From an uncultured Rhizobiaceae group bacterium (GTDB lineage Bacteria; Pseudomonadota; Alphaproteobacteria; Rhizobiales; Rhizobiaceae): 64,000 nt of DNA. Position numbers and translations under genes: made by a program. Numbering within the stretch: position 1 is the first letter of the stretch; every line of letters begins with the position of its first letter. The stretch is taken from assembly GCA_937930635.1 (NCBI GenBank), contig CALHCF010000002.1, positions 62,001 to 126,000 of the forward strand, given 5' to 3'. Under the pieces are notes generated by a model. The model did not search any database. It was not told the DNA's origin and worked only from the letters and a program-made list of their open reading frames with translations. Shown one piece after another: positions 20,205-28,426 of this stretch.

Positions 20205-21137
20205 TCAGGTGTTGGTATAGCCCCGCCCGTCAGGTGAGCGGGCAAGATTTCGGTTTCTCTGGCGCTCCCGATGCACCGTATAAAGCGATGCTGCAACAAT
20301 GACGGCGGAGCCAAGCCAGGTGTAGGGGCCTGGAATGGTCGAGAATATCAGGTAACCGAAAAGCGTTGCATAGAGCAGGCGCACATAGTCCAGCGATGCG
20401 AGAACCGAAGCTTCGCCCCAGGTGTACGAATAAATGTTCAGCATCTGGGCGCCGTAGGAAACAATCCCGATTGCGATGAGAATAATCCATTCGTTCACAG
20501 TGGGCATCTGCCAGAAATACAGCGCTGGAACAGCAACGCAGATAGCAACCAGAAATGCCTGATAGCTGAGAGTGGTAATGGGTTTGTCGGTCTCCGACAG
20601 TTTTCGGATGATCACCATGACCAGGCCGGCGCAGGCCGCCGAAATAAGGGCCAGCAGGGATATGGGATTGAACCCCTCCATCCCCGGCTGCATCATGACA
20701 ATCACACCAAGGAAGCCGATTGCGACCGCCGCCCAACGCCGGAAGCCAACAATTTCGTGTAGGATAAAGATCGCAAAGATTGTAACAAAAAAGCTCTTGG
20801 CAAATCCAATCGCCATGGCATCTGCAAGAGGCATGTGAATGACAGCGTAGAAACCGCACAGCATGGCAATGAGTGCAAAGAACACGCGGATGATCTGCAA
20901 ATCCAGTCTTTGCGTTCGAAGGCAACCGGGAAAATGAGAAATCACGTTGGGGATAATGATCAGCACCATGACCAATTGCCGCACCAAGAGAATCTGAGTT
21001 ACATGCAGCCGCTCCCCGGCCAGCTTGATCAGCGCCGTCATGAGCGCAAACCCAAAAGCGGCTACAAGAATTGTAAGAGACCCCTTCACATTTCCCGGCA
21101 GCATATTGAATCGTCGCGAAAGCTGCGCATATTTCAT
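20205..21137 (-). CDS. EamA/DMT family transporter
   Basis: A 310-residue membrane protein with about ten hydrophobic helices arranged as two EamA repeats. The first repeat begins near residue 15 with GNVKGSLTILVAAFGFALMT, and the second has YGAQMLNIYSYTWGEASVLASL. The C-terminus is cytoplasmic and basic. Members export amino acids, nucleosides or other small metabolites, and the substrate here is unknown. An alternative start at residue 12 (21104) is possible because neither start has a convincing ribosome-binding site. Confidence 0.87.
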   Translation of the reverse strand: MKYAQLSRRFNMLPGNVKGSLTILVAAFGFALMTALIKLAGERLHVTQILLVRQLVMVLIIIPNVISHFPGCLRTQRLDLQIIRVFFALIAMLCGFYAVIHMPLADAMAIGFAKSFFVTIFAIFILHEIVGFRRWAAVAIGFLGVIVMMQPGMEGFNPISLLALISAACAGLVMVIIRKLSETDKPITTLSYQAFLVAICVAVPALYFWQMPTVNEWIILIAIGIVSYGAQMLNIYSYTWGEASVLASLDYVRLLYATLFGYLIFSTIPGPYTWLGSAVIVAASLYTVHRERQRNRNLARSPDGRGYTNT

Positions 21138-21344
21138 GGAAGGGTTCTATGTCCGCTTTTGCAATTACCGCCGATCATGACAGCCGCGTGTTGTGCCCGC
21201 AACACAATCGGGTAAAAACTATCACGTGATGAGCCTGCCCGACGGGTTGCAATTGTCTCATGAATCACAAATTCTGCCGCTCGTCAGTGGGTTCTTTTCC
21301 CATTGTGTTTTCTTATCCTCCCGCACGCATAGGACGGTTCCTCG

Positions 21345-23651
21345 ATGAACGCTCTTACTCCCCCCAAATTTGGTCAGCAGGTTGGTATGGGCCGCTCGGT
21401 TCTGCGAACGGAAGACCGCAGCTTTATCACCGGAGCGGGCCAGTATACCGATGATGTGCGACGTGAGGATGCATTGTTTGCCTTTGTTTTACGCTCGCCG
21501 CACGCCCATGCGCGATTTTCTATTGTGGATGTTGAGGCCGCTCGCAGCGCGCCGGGTGTCCAACTCGTATTGACGGCGGCGGATATCAGCGAGAACGGAC
21601 CTTTGATGTGTCAGACATTGTTGCCCGAAAAGAACGGCAAACCACTGATTCCAGAAAATGTTCCACTGCTCTGCAAGGACACCGTTCGCCATGTCGGCGA
21701 TGCGATTGCATTCATCGTGGCGGATTCTGTTGCGCAGGCGCGTGAGGCATCTGAGCTCATCGATATTGATTTTGATATGCTTGATGCCGCCATCGATACC
21801 GAAGGCTCACTGGCCGATGATGCGGCGCTGGTTTTTCCTGAACGAGGGACCAATCGCGCTTTTGAATTCGAGATGGGCAATGTTGATCAGACCCGCGAGA
21901 TTTTCGAATCTGCTGCCAGGGTTACCAGCCTCAAGCTGATCAACAACCGGCTTGTATGCAACTATCTGGAGCCTCGGGCGTGTGTTGCGGAATGGTCGGA
22001 TGAAGAGGATCGCTATACGCTTACCGTTCCATCACAGGGCGTGCACGGCATGCGCAATGCAATCGCCAAACCATGCCTGAATGTCGACCCTGAAAAACTG
22101 CGGGTTATTACGCCTGATGTGGGCGGCGGATTTGGGACAAAGGTCTTCCCTTACCGGGAATATCCACTGGCTCTCATCGCGGCAAAACGAACCGGCAAGC
22201 CCGTTCGCTGGACCTGCGAACGAAGCGAGCATTTTGTAGCCGACGCCCATGGACGCGACAATGTCACCACCATGCGTATGGCGATGGATGACAACGGCAA
22301 ATTTCTGGCCCTCGATGTTGATCTGATTGCGGCGATGGGCGCCTATCTGCACACCTACGGCCCGTATATCCCAACACTCGGCACCACCATTGCGACAGGT
22401 ATTTACGACATTCCGGCCTGTCGCTTTCACATAGACGGTGTCTATACCAACACCACACCGACCGATGCCTACCGGGGTGCCGGTCGCCCTGAAGCGATCT
22501 ATGCGCTGGAACGGCTGGTTGATAAATGCGCGCTGGAGATGGGGCTTGAGCCGCAGGAGATTCGTCGTCGCAATTCGATCACTCCCGACCAACTGCCCTA
22601 TAAAACGGTGTTTGGCCGCAATTATGATACGGGCGAATTTACCGAACATATGGATGCCTGTCTGGAGCGCGCTGGTTGGGAGCAGTTTGATGAACGCCTG
22701 GCTGAATCAAAGAAACAGGGGAAGCTGCGCGGTATCGGCATGGCGACCTATATCGAAGCCTGCGCTTTTGCCGGCTCGGAACCGGCCACCGTCAAGTTGA
22801 ATGAAGATGGTTCCGTTACCATTCTCATCGGCACCCAATCAAACGGTCAGGGGCATAAAACCGCATATTCCCAGTTTGCTGCGGAAGTGTTGAACCTGAG
22901 CATGGACGACATAGAAGTGCGTCAGGGCGATACAGACGAACTTGCAACCGGTGGCGGCACCGGCGGATCCCGCTCCATTCCGCTTGGTGCAGCGTCGGTC
23001 AAACGGGGAAGTGAGGCCCTTGCGGAGATGATCAAGGAGATCGCCGCCGAGAAACTTGAAACCTCCGTTGCCGATCTGGAACTGATGCAAGGGGAAGTGC
23101 GTGTTGTGGGGACCGATCGTGCGGTGTCGCTAAAAGAGGTGGCGCTGGCTGCCGACCACGAACTCGCAGGCGTTGGCGAATTTGTGCAGGATGAGGCGAC
23201 CTATCCAAATGGCACGCATATTTGTGAAGTTGAAATCGAACCTTCAACCGGGGAAACCCAGGTGGTTGCCTATACGATTGTTGACGATTTTGGCGCGACC
23301 GTGAATCCGGTTCTGCTGGCAGGGCAGGTACATGGTGGCGTGGTGCAAGCCATTGGCCAATGTATCATGGAGGAAACGATTTATGACAGCGATGGCCAGT
23401 TGGTGACCGCAAGCTTCATGGACTATCGGATGCCACGGGCAGCCGATCTTCCCAACTTTCATTTCGAGACCCGCAATGTCCCGTCAACGACCAATGCACT
23501 GGGCATCAAGGGGGCAGGTGAAGCAGGAACCATTGGCGCCGGTCCAGCCGTGATGAACGCTGTTGTCAACGCTTTGCACCGCTCCCACGGCATTGACCAC
23601 ATAGACATGCCTGCGACACCAAGGGCCGTGTGGGAGGCCATCAACGCCTGA
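21345..23651 (+). CDS. Xanthine dehydrogenase/CoxL-family molybdopterin-binding large subunit (form II type)
   Basis: A 768-residue molybdenum hydroxylase large subunit. The N-terminus (GMGRSVLRTEDRSFITGAGQ) and the FGTKVFPYREYPLALIAAK region are typical of the family. The active-site loop reads AYRGAGR (about residues 375-381), the signature of form II CoxL-like proteins rather than the AYXCSFR of true aerobic CO dehydrogenase. The catalytic glutamate is in KGAGEAGTIGAG near residue 725. Such subunits normally work with an FAD subunit and a 2Fe-2S subunit, but neither is adjacent. The substrate is therefore unknown, and calling it CO dehydrogenase would be wrong. Confidence 0.9.
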   Translation: MNALTPPKFGQQVGMGRSVLRTEDRSFITGAGQYTDDVRREDALFAFVLRSPHAHARFSIVDVEAARSAPGVQLVLTAADISENGPLMCQTLLPEKNGKPLIPENVPLLCKDTVRHVGDAIAFIVADSVAQAREASELIDIDFDMLDAAIDTEGSLADDAALVFPERGTNRAFEFEMGNVDQTREIFESAARVTSLKLINNRLVCNYLEPRACVAEWSDEEDRYTLTVPSQGVHGMRNAIAKPCLNVDPEKLRVITPDVGGGFGTKVFPYREYPLALIAAKRTGKPVRWTCERSEHFVADAHGRDNVTTMRMAMDDNGKFLALDVDLIAAMGAYLHTYGPYIPTLGTTIATGIYDIPACRFHIDGVYTNTTPTDAYRGAGRPEAIYALERLVDKCALEMGLEPQEIRRRNSITPDQLPYKTVFGRNYDTGEFTEHMDACLERAGWEQFDERLAESKKQGKLRGIGMATYIEACAFAGSEPATVKLNEDGSVTILIGTQSNGQGHKTAYSQFAAEVLNLSMDDIEVRQGDTDELATGGGTGGSRSIPLGAASVKRGSEALAEMIKEIAAEKLETSVADLELMQGEVRVVGTDRAVSLKEVALAADHELAGVGEFVQDEATYPNGTHICEVEIEPSTGETQVVAYTIVDDFGATVNPVLLAGQVHGGVVQAIGQCIMEETIYDSDGQLVTASFMDYRMPRAADLPNFHFETRNVPSTTNALGIKGAGEAGTIGAGPAVMNAVVNALHRSHGIDHIDMPATPRAVWEAINA

Positions 23652-23702
23652 TCCAGTCCGTTGTTTTGAGCGTGCTTGGTTAAATGGGTGTGGACACAGG
23701 TT

Positions 23703-23730
23703 GATATGTAATGTAATTATATTACAAATC
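23703..23730. promoter_or_regulatory. Predicted Zur operator (zinc-responsive palindrome)
   Basis: The core TGTAATGTAATTATATTACA (23707-23726) is an inverted repeat in which nine of ten base pairs match. Adding the flanks GATA and AATC extends it to 28 bases with two mismatched pairs. Its AT-rich layout resembles Zur boxes, and it lies about 50 bases upstream of a Zur-like gene and its zinc-transport neighbours, where an autoregulatory operator is expected. The specificity (Zur rather than Fur or Mur) is inferred from these neighbours. Confidence 0.75.
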
Positions 23731-23776
23731 GACTTGCTAGAAATTTTCTCACCCCCCGCCGAGGCAGAGTTCATCT

Positions 23777-24238
23777 GTGTTTGCCAGCAAAAAACATAAC
23801 CACAAACACTGTGTATCAAGACTGGAAACCCGTATTTCCAGGCTTGTGTCGTCTGATGCGTTCAAGCTCAACGAGAACGAAAAGCGGGTGATAAAGGTGT
23901 TAATGGGCAGCCATCGGGCGCTTGGCGCCTACGAGATAGCGGACAAGGCTTCTGACAAGAGCAAGCGACTTCAGCCCAACCAGGTGTACAGGGCAATCGA
24001 CAAGCTTATCGAGATGGGTCTCGCCCATAAGGTGAAGTCGGAAGGCGGATACATTGCCTGCCATTCGGGCAATGACTGCGTTGCACCTGTGTTGATGATT
24101 TGCGCATCCTGCCATCAGGTTGCAGAGACAGAAAATAATGATGTGAATGGTGCGATCAAACAATCGGTCGAGCTGACCGGATTCGTGCTGCAACAACAAA
24201 ATGTTGAACTGACGGGCCTGTGCCCGGACTGTTCCTAG
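23777..24238 (+). CDS. zur: Fur-family transcriptional repressor, Zur type
   Basis: A 153-residue Fur-superfamily repressor. The winged-helix domain occupies about residues 30-95 (KRVIKVLMGSHRALGAYEIAD, QVYRAIDKLIEMGL). The structural zinc site is intact as two CXXC pairs: Cys109/Cys112 (CASC) and Cys149/Cys152 (CPDC). The GAYEI segment and early histidine-rich stretch (KKHNHKHC) resemble Zur rather than Fur. The start is GTG at 23777. The gene follows a strong Zur-like palindrome and precedes zrgA by 34 bases, so it probably represses itself and the zinc-uptake genes when zinc is sufficient. Confidence 0.82.
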   Translation: MFASKKHNHKHCVSRLETRISRLVSSDAFKLNENEKRVIKVLMGSHRALGAYEIADKASDKSKRLQPNQVYRAIDKLIEMGLAHKVKSEGGYIACHSGNDCVAPVLMICASCHQVAETENNDVNGAIKQSVELTGFVLQQQNVELTGLCPDCS

Positions 24239-24272
24239 ACCTTCACCCACAACCTTTACCGGAGTAAAAAAG

Positions 24273-24812
24273 ATGAAAAGCTCAACCCACGCTAAACTGG
24301 CAGTCGCCACCCTGACACTCTGGTTACCTCTTGTTTCACCAGCGAGTGGGAGCAGCGAACGTCAGCTGGACAGCCACGAGCACGGCGTAAGCACCCTCAA
24401 GATGGCGCAGGAAGGCAAGAAAATTTCGTTGGAACTGGAAGCGCCAGGAGACGATATCGTAGGCTTTGAACATAAGCCCAAAAATGACGCGGAAAAAGCG
24501 GCTGTTGAAGGCGCGCTCGCCAAATTGCGCAAACCGGAAACTCTGTTTGTCATGCCATCGGCAGCGGGCTGTTCTTTGGCTGCAAGTGATGCAGAATTTG
24601 AAACCTCAAAAGACCATGCAGGCTTCCATGTAACCTGGTCTTTGATATGCGAAACCGTTGCACAGGCCAGTTCCATGCAGATCGGTTTCTTTGATGCGTT
24701 TCCAGACGCAAAGGAAGTTGAAGTGGAGGCCGTTGGGTCAGCAGGTCAAATGTCCGCCGAGGTTGAAAAGGGCACCAAGTCAGTGGATCTTTCAAGCGCT
24801 TTTGGGAACTGA
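24273..24812 (+). CDS. ZrgA-like periplasmic zinc-binding protein (DUF2796)
   Basis: A 179-residue secreted protein with a signal peptide (about residues 1-26) and GGAG before the ATG. The mature part begins DSHEHG (His35, His37), the hallmark start of DUF2796/ZrgA proteins. It continues with GFEH (His66), KDHAGFH (His114, His118) and two cysteines (Cys99, Cys125) that could pair. ZrgA is the periplasmic zinc-binding component of the Vibrio ZrgABCDE uptake system. The extended histidine-rich loop I recall in Vibrio ZrgA is absent here, so metal capture may rely on these few histidines. It is followed immediately by an ABC ATPase. Confidence 0.82.
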   Translation: MKSSTHAKLAVATLTLWLPLVSPASGSSERQLDSHEHGVSTLKMAQEGKKISLELEAPGDDIVGFEHKPKNDAEKAAVEGALAKLRKPETLFVMPSAAGCSLAASDAEFETSKDHAGFHVTWSLICETVAQASSMQIGFFDAFPDAKEVEVEAVGSAGQMSAEVEKGTKSVDLSSAFGN

Positions 24813-24813
24813 T

Positions 24814-25539
24814 TTGAATACTGCAGAGAGTTCTTCTTTGGCGGTTCACCTGTCGCAAGTGGAATTTCGGTACGCCAAAGCCAAGGATAATTTCAGCCTC
24901 TCCGTCCCGTCGCTCGATATCGATGTCGGTGAAAAGGTGGCCATGGTCGGAGCTTCCGGTTCCGGCAAGTCCACCTTGCTTGGTCTGATATGTGGCGTGC
25001 TTTTGCCTCAGCGTGGCACCGTTGAGGTGTTTGGCAATCGTTTGAGCGGTTTATCCGGTTCCAGACGCGATAGTTTTAGAGCTGACAATCTTGGCATCAT
25101 CTTTCAGCAGTTCAATCTTCTTCCTTATCTTTCGGTTCTTGATAACGTGATATTGGGGTTGAGCTTTTCCCGGTTCAAAAGTCTTTCAGCCCCTGAAAAG
25201 AAACAAAGAGCTGAGAGCTTGCTCACAAGCCTCGATATTGACGTTGTAAAAATGGGCGCGCAGACAGTTGCGAACCTGTCTGTCGGCCAGCAACAACGTG
25301 TCGCGGCGGCACGCGCATTCGTCACGGAACCGCAATTGATTGTGGCTGATGAACCGACTTCCGCGCTTGACGAAGGACGCCAAAACGAGTTCCTCGATCT
25401 GCTTTTTGCACAGCAGGAAAAGACCGCAGCTACCCTTCTTCTTGTCACGCATGATCCGCGTGTGGCGGCACGGTTTGATCGCGTTATCGATCTTGAAGAT
25501 GCGATTGCTCTTGGCACGAAAGCCATGGAGACCGCATGA
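24814..25539 (+). CDS. ABC transporter ATP-binding protein (ZrgB-like, LolD/MacB class)
   Basis: A roughly 241-residue ATPase. Walker A is GASGSGKST, the Q-loop lies in IIFQQFNLLPYLSVLDNV, the signature is LSVGQQQRVAAARAF, and Walker B is QLIVADEPTSALD, followed by the H-loop LLVTHD. The protein most likely starts at TTG 24814, one base after the zrgA stop. TTG 24838 is an alternative with AGAGAG upstream. The longer frame back to 24658 would run through zrgA and is unlikely. It belongs to the three-component/lipoprotein-release class and pairs with the FtsX-type permease that overlaps its 3' end. Confidence 0.9.
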   Translation: MNTAESSSLAVHLSQVEFRYAKAKDNFSLSVPSLDIDVGEKVAMVGASGSGKSTLLGLICGVLLPQRGTVEVFGNRLSGLSGSRRDSFRADNLGIIFQQFNLLPYLSVLDNVILGLSFSRFKSLSAPEKKQRAESLLTSLDIDVVKMGAQTVANLSVGQQQRVAAARAFVTEPQLIVADEPTSALDEGRQNEFLDLLFAQQEKTAATLLLVTHDPRVAARFDRVIDLEDAIALGTKAMETA

Positions 25540-26801
25540 AGATTCTCCAACTGGCCTGGCAAAGCCTTATGAACCGCAAGATGACAGCCCTGCTGACGGT
25601 GCTGTCGATTGCGCTTTCCGTCTCGCTCTTACTTGGCGTGGAAAAAGTACGGTCGGGAACCAAGAACAGCTTTTTGAACACCATATCCGGCACGGACCTG
25701 GTGGTGGGTGCGCGTTCCGGCGCAGTGCAACTGTTGCTGTACTCCGTTTTCAGAATTGGAGATGCAACGGCCAACGTGACCTGGGAAACGGTGGAAGACA
25801 TCCGCAAACGGCCTGAAGTGAAGTGGATCGTTCCCATTGCGCTTGGAGACAGTCATCGCGGCTTTCGCGTGATGGGCACATCGCAGGACTATTTTGAACA
25901 CTATCGATACAGGCGCAATAAAGCGCTCGAATTTCACGAAGGTGCCCGGTTTGCAGATCTTTATGATGCTGTTCTGGGGCATTCTGTGGCCGAAGAACTT
26001 GGCTATAAACTGGGAGCGGAGATGGTTGTCGCGCATGGAACGGGACGCGTCAGCTTCGGCAACGATCATGCAGACAAGCCCTTTCGTGTGAGCGGTATCT
26101 TGAAACCAACCGGAACGCCGGTGGACAGAACCGTCCATGTTTCCATGGAGGCGATTGAAGCCATTCACATAGGCTGGGAAGATGGTGCAAAGCCAAGAGG
26201 GGATGCCGTGGTCAGCGCCGAACGGGTTCGGGAAATGGAACTGAAGCCGAAATCCGCAACCGCCCTTTATGTGGGGTTAAAGTCGCGCATGATGACATTT
26301 TCCCTGCAACGCTGGATCAACGGCTACCGAAAAGAGGCTTTATCGGCCGTCTTGCCCGGCGTCGCCTTTGGTCAGCTGTGGCGCATTCTGGGAAATGTGG
26401 AAACGGCCTTGCTCTCAATCTCTGCGATGGTGGTATTTACCGCCCTGCTTGGAATGGTTGTCTCGGTGCTGGGGTCGCTTAACGAACGAAGGCGGGAAAT
26501 GGCTATTCTGCGTTCCATCGGTGCCAAACCTCTTCATGTATTTGGTCTGTTGATATCAGAAGCTGTAACACTGGTGCTGGCTGGTATTTTGTTGGGCGTG
26601 ATCGTTGTTTATTCGATCCTGTTTTTCGGGCGCTCCCTGATTGAAGATGCAACCGGTCTCTTTCTTGAACTACATGTGATCGAAAGAAGTGAGATTTATT
26701 TGCTGGGAGGCATTATGTTGGGGGGAGTGATTGCCGCTGTTTTTCCGGCAATTCGTGCCTACAAAATGTCTCTTTCGGATGGTTTGGCAATACGAACCTG
26801 A
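25536..26801 (+). CDS. FtsX/MacB-type ABC permease (ZrgC-like)
   Basis: A 421-residue inner-membrane permease overlapping the ATPase stop by four bases (ATGA). One N-terminal helix (about residues 16-35) is followed by a large periplasmic domain of about 240 residues. Three C-terminal helices form the FtsX domain, with the characteristic SLNERRREMAILRSIGAKPLHVFGL loop. In the Vibrio Zrg cluster an equivalent permease works with ZrgA for zinc acquisition. The architecture is unusual for an importer, because FtsX-type permeases more often do mechanical work or extrude substrates. A direct role in moving zinc is inference. Confidence 0.86.
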   Translation: MKILQLAWQSLMNRKMTALLTVLSIALSVSLLLGVEKVRSGTKNSFLNTISGTDLVVGARSGAVQLLLYSVFRIGDATANVTWETVEDIRKRPEVKWIVPIALGDSHRGFRVMGTSQDYFEHYRYRRNKALEFHEGARFADLYDAVLGHSVAEELGYKLGAEMVVAHGTGRVSFGNDHADKPFRVSGILKPTGTPVDRTVHVSMEAIEAIHIGWEDGAKPRGDAVVSAERVREMELKPKSATALYVGLKSRMMTFSLQRWINGYRKEALSAVLPGVAFGQLWRILGNVETALLSISAMVVFTALLGMVVSVLGSLNERRREMAILRSIGAKPLHVFGLLISEAVTLVLAGILLGVIVVYSILFFGRSLIEDATGLFLELHVIERSEIYLLGGIMLGGVIAAVFPAIRAYKMSLSDGLAIRT

Positions 26802-26827
26802 GCAAGTTGCTAAAGAAGGGTCTGCAA

Positions 26828-27388
26828 ATGAAGTTTCTCATGATCGCCATAAGAGCGCTGATCTTTTCAGCATTTTTCGCTGTGACCGCTAATGCTGCTC
26901 CCCAGGAGATCACCTGGGATGATCTTGCCCCGCCGAGTAAAACCGGAAAGGCCCTCGACTTCGGTAAGTTCACCAAACCCAAAGGCATGCCGAGCCTCTC
27001 GGAATTTGGTGGGTCCAGAACCGACATGAATGCCTATGTCGACAATATGGAATTCATGAAACAGATGCAGCCGCTGGAAGGCGATACAATCGCAATCAAT
27101 CTGGCAGGCAAAGAGGTGAAGATTGCAGGTTATGTTACGCCACTCACCTTTGATGGCGACAAGGTCGTGGAGTTCCTGTTTGTGCCCTATCTGGGAGCGT
27201 GCATTCATGTGCCGCCGCCGCCAGCCAATCAGATTGTTTATGCCAGCGATGTAAAGGGGCTTACCGCCGATAAATTGTATGACCCGGTCTGGCTGGTTGG
27301 AACATTACGGGCCAGCCCGATCAATACAATCGTGGCCAATGCCGGTTACTGGATTGAATCGGCAAAAGTCGAGCCATACACCAAATAG
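26828..27388 (+). CDS. DUF3299 periplasmic protein of the zinc cluster
   Basis: A 186-residue secreted protein. The ATG at 26828 with AAGAAGGG seven bases upstream is chosen over an in-frame TTG at 26807, and a signal peptide ending ANA-AP follows. The mature part shows the DUF3299 pattern: ITWDDLAPP near the start, KIAGYVTPL, then FLFVPYLGACIHVPPPPANQ with one cysteine and one histidine that could bind metal. DUF3299 genes are found in Zrg-type zinc clusters, supporting a shared function, but the biochemical role is unknown. It is the last gene of the zur-zrg run. Confidence 0.82.
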   Translation: MKFLMIAIRALIFSAFFAVTANAAPQEITWDDLAPPSKTGKALDFGKFTKPKGMPSLSEFGGSRTDMNAYVDNMEFMKQMQPLEGDTIAINLAGKEVKIAGYVTPLTFDGDKVVEFLFVPYLGACIHVPPPPANQIVYASDVKGLTADKLYDPVWLVGTLRASPINTIVANAGYWIESAKVEPYTK

Positions 27389-27547
27389 CCGGTCGGCACC
27401 TTTCCGGTCGTGATTTGACATATTTCGGCGCGACCGGTGTTTCCGTCAGGACGGAGGCGACATGCCCATGGGGCTCCATCACCAGATTTCTGGTTGGGAC
27501 CTGACCGCCCTTGCCAATCCCGCAACAAATCCTTAAACGCATGGTTA

Positions 27548-27650
27548 GTCTCATAGAGGTGCCGGTTGGTCGGCTGAGAGGTTGTTTGACCCGATCAGGT
27601 TTGCAATCAACTCTTTGAACCTGATCCGGATTGTGCCGGCGGAGGGAATG
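27548..27650 (+). ncRNA. TPP riboswitch (THI element)
   Basis: The conserved pieces of the thiamine pyrophosphate aptamer appear in order: AGAGGTGCCGG at 27555-27565, GGCTGAGAGG (27572-27581), GACCCG (27588-27593), GAACCTGATCCGG (27617-27629) and GCCGGCGGAGGGAATGG. It lies directly before thiM-thiE-thiD. The 3' end of the aptamer contains GGAGGG, which is also the thiM ribosome-binding site, so ligand-bound folding should hide it. This predicts translational control. No separate terminator hairpin is seen. Confidence 0.93.
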
Positions 27651-27652
27651 GG

Positions 27653-28426
27653 ATGGTGTTACAGCACTCCCCGATATTGTCAGATGAGATAGCCGTTTGT
27701 GTCGCGCGTTTTCGCGAGAAACGACCGCATGTGCATTGCATCACCAATTCCGTCGCGCAGCATTTTACCGCCAATGTGTTGCTCGCAGCCGGAGCGACAC
27801 CGTCCATGACGATTGCCGTTGATGAGGTGAGTTCGTTTGTTGGAATGGCCGATGCCCTGCTGGTCAACCTCGGCACGATGGACATTGAACGCTCGCAATC
27901 CATCACCCTTGCTATTGATAAGGCTAAGGATACCGGCAAGCCCTGGGCGTTGGATCCGGTTTTTGTTCACGGCTCGCCGCTTCGCCTTGAAATGGCGCAA
28001 ACACTGCTGGAACGCAGCCCCGCTGTGGTGCGATGCAATGAGCGCGAAGGAGAGGCCCTGTTTGGAGGTCCCTTTGGCGAGACGCGCCTGAGCGACGTGG
28101 CCGCAACCCATCGAACAACACTGGCTGTAACCGGCGAAACCGACCGTGTTGCAACCGCTAACGGGCGGGCAAACATCGCAAATGGCAGCCGGTTGATGGA
28201 TCGCGTGACGGCTATGGGGTGTGCTCTAAGCGCTCTCACGGCGGGTTTTCTTGCAAGCGAAGATGACCCCTTGCTTGCAACCTCTTCTGCCGTGGCATTG
28301 TTTGGACTTGCAGGCGAGCGGGCCGGGCTGACCTGTCAGGGACCCGGAACGTTCGTCCCTCTTTTTCTCGATTCTCTGGCCAATCTTAAAGCCGAAGATT
28401 TGCGGGCGGGGATTATTGTCTCATGA
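27653..28426 (+). CDS. thiM: Hydroxyethylthiazole kinase
   Basis: A 257-residue kinase that phosphorylates 4-methyl-5-(2-hydroxyethyl)thiazole for thiamine salvage. Family motifs are present: HCITNSVAQHFTANVLLAAGA, PSMTIAVDEV, ALLVNLGTMD, WALDPVFV, and the catalytic glycine-cysteine stretch DRVTAMGCALSALTAGFLA. The ATG at 27653 has GGAGGG six bases upstream, inside the riboswitch. Another ATG at 27648 is out of frame. The stop overlaps the thiE start in ATGA. Confidence 0.95.
   Translation: MVLQHSPILSDEIAVCVARFREKRPHVHCITNSVAQHFTANVLLAAGATPSMTIAVDEVSSFVGMADALLVNLGTMDIERSQSITLAIDKAKDTGKPWALDPVFVHGSPLRLEMAQTLLERSPAVVRCNEREGEALFGGPFGETRLSDVAATHRTTLAVTGETDRVATANGRANIANGSRLMDRVTAMGCALSALTAGFLASEDDPLLATSSAVALFGLAGERAGLTCQGPGTFVPLFLDSLANLKAEDLRAGIIVS

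Noticed and set aside
21345..23651. Aerobic carbon monoxide dehydrogenase
   Set aside because: The active-site loop is AYRGAGR rather than the form I AYXCSFR, and CoxS and CoxM are missing.
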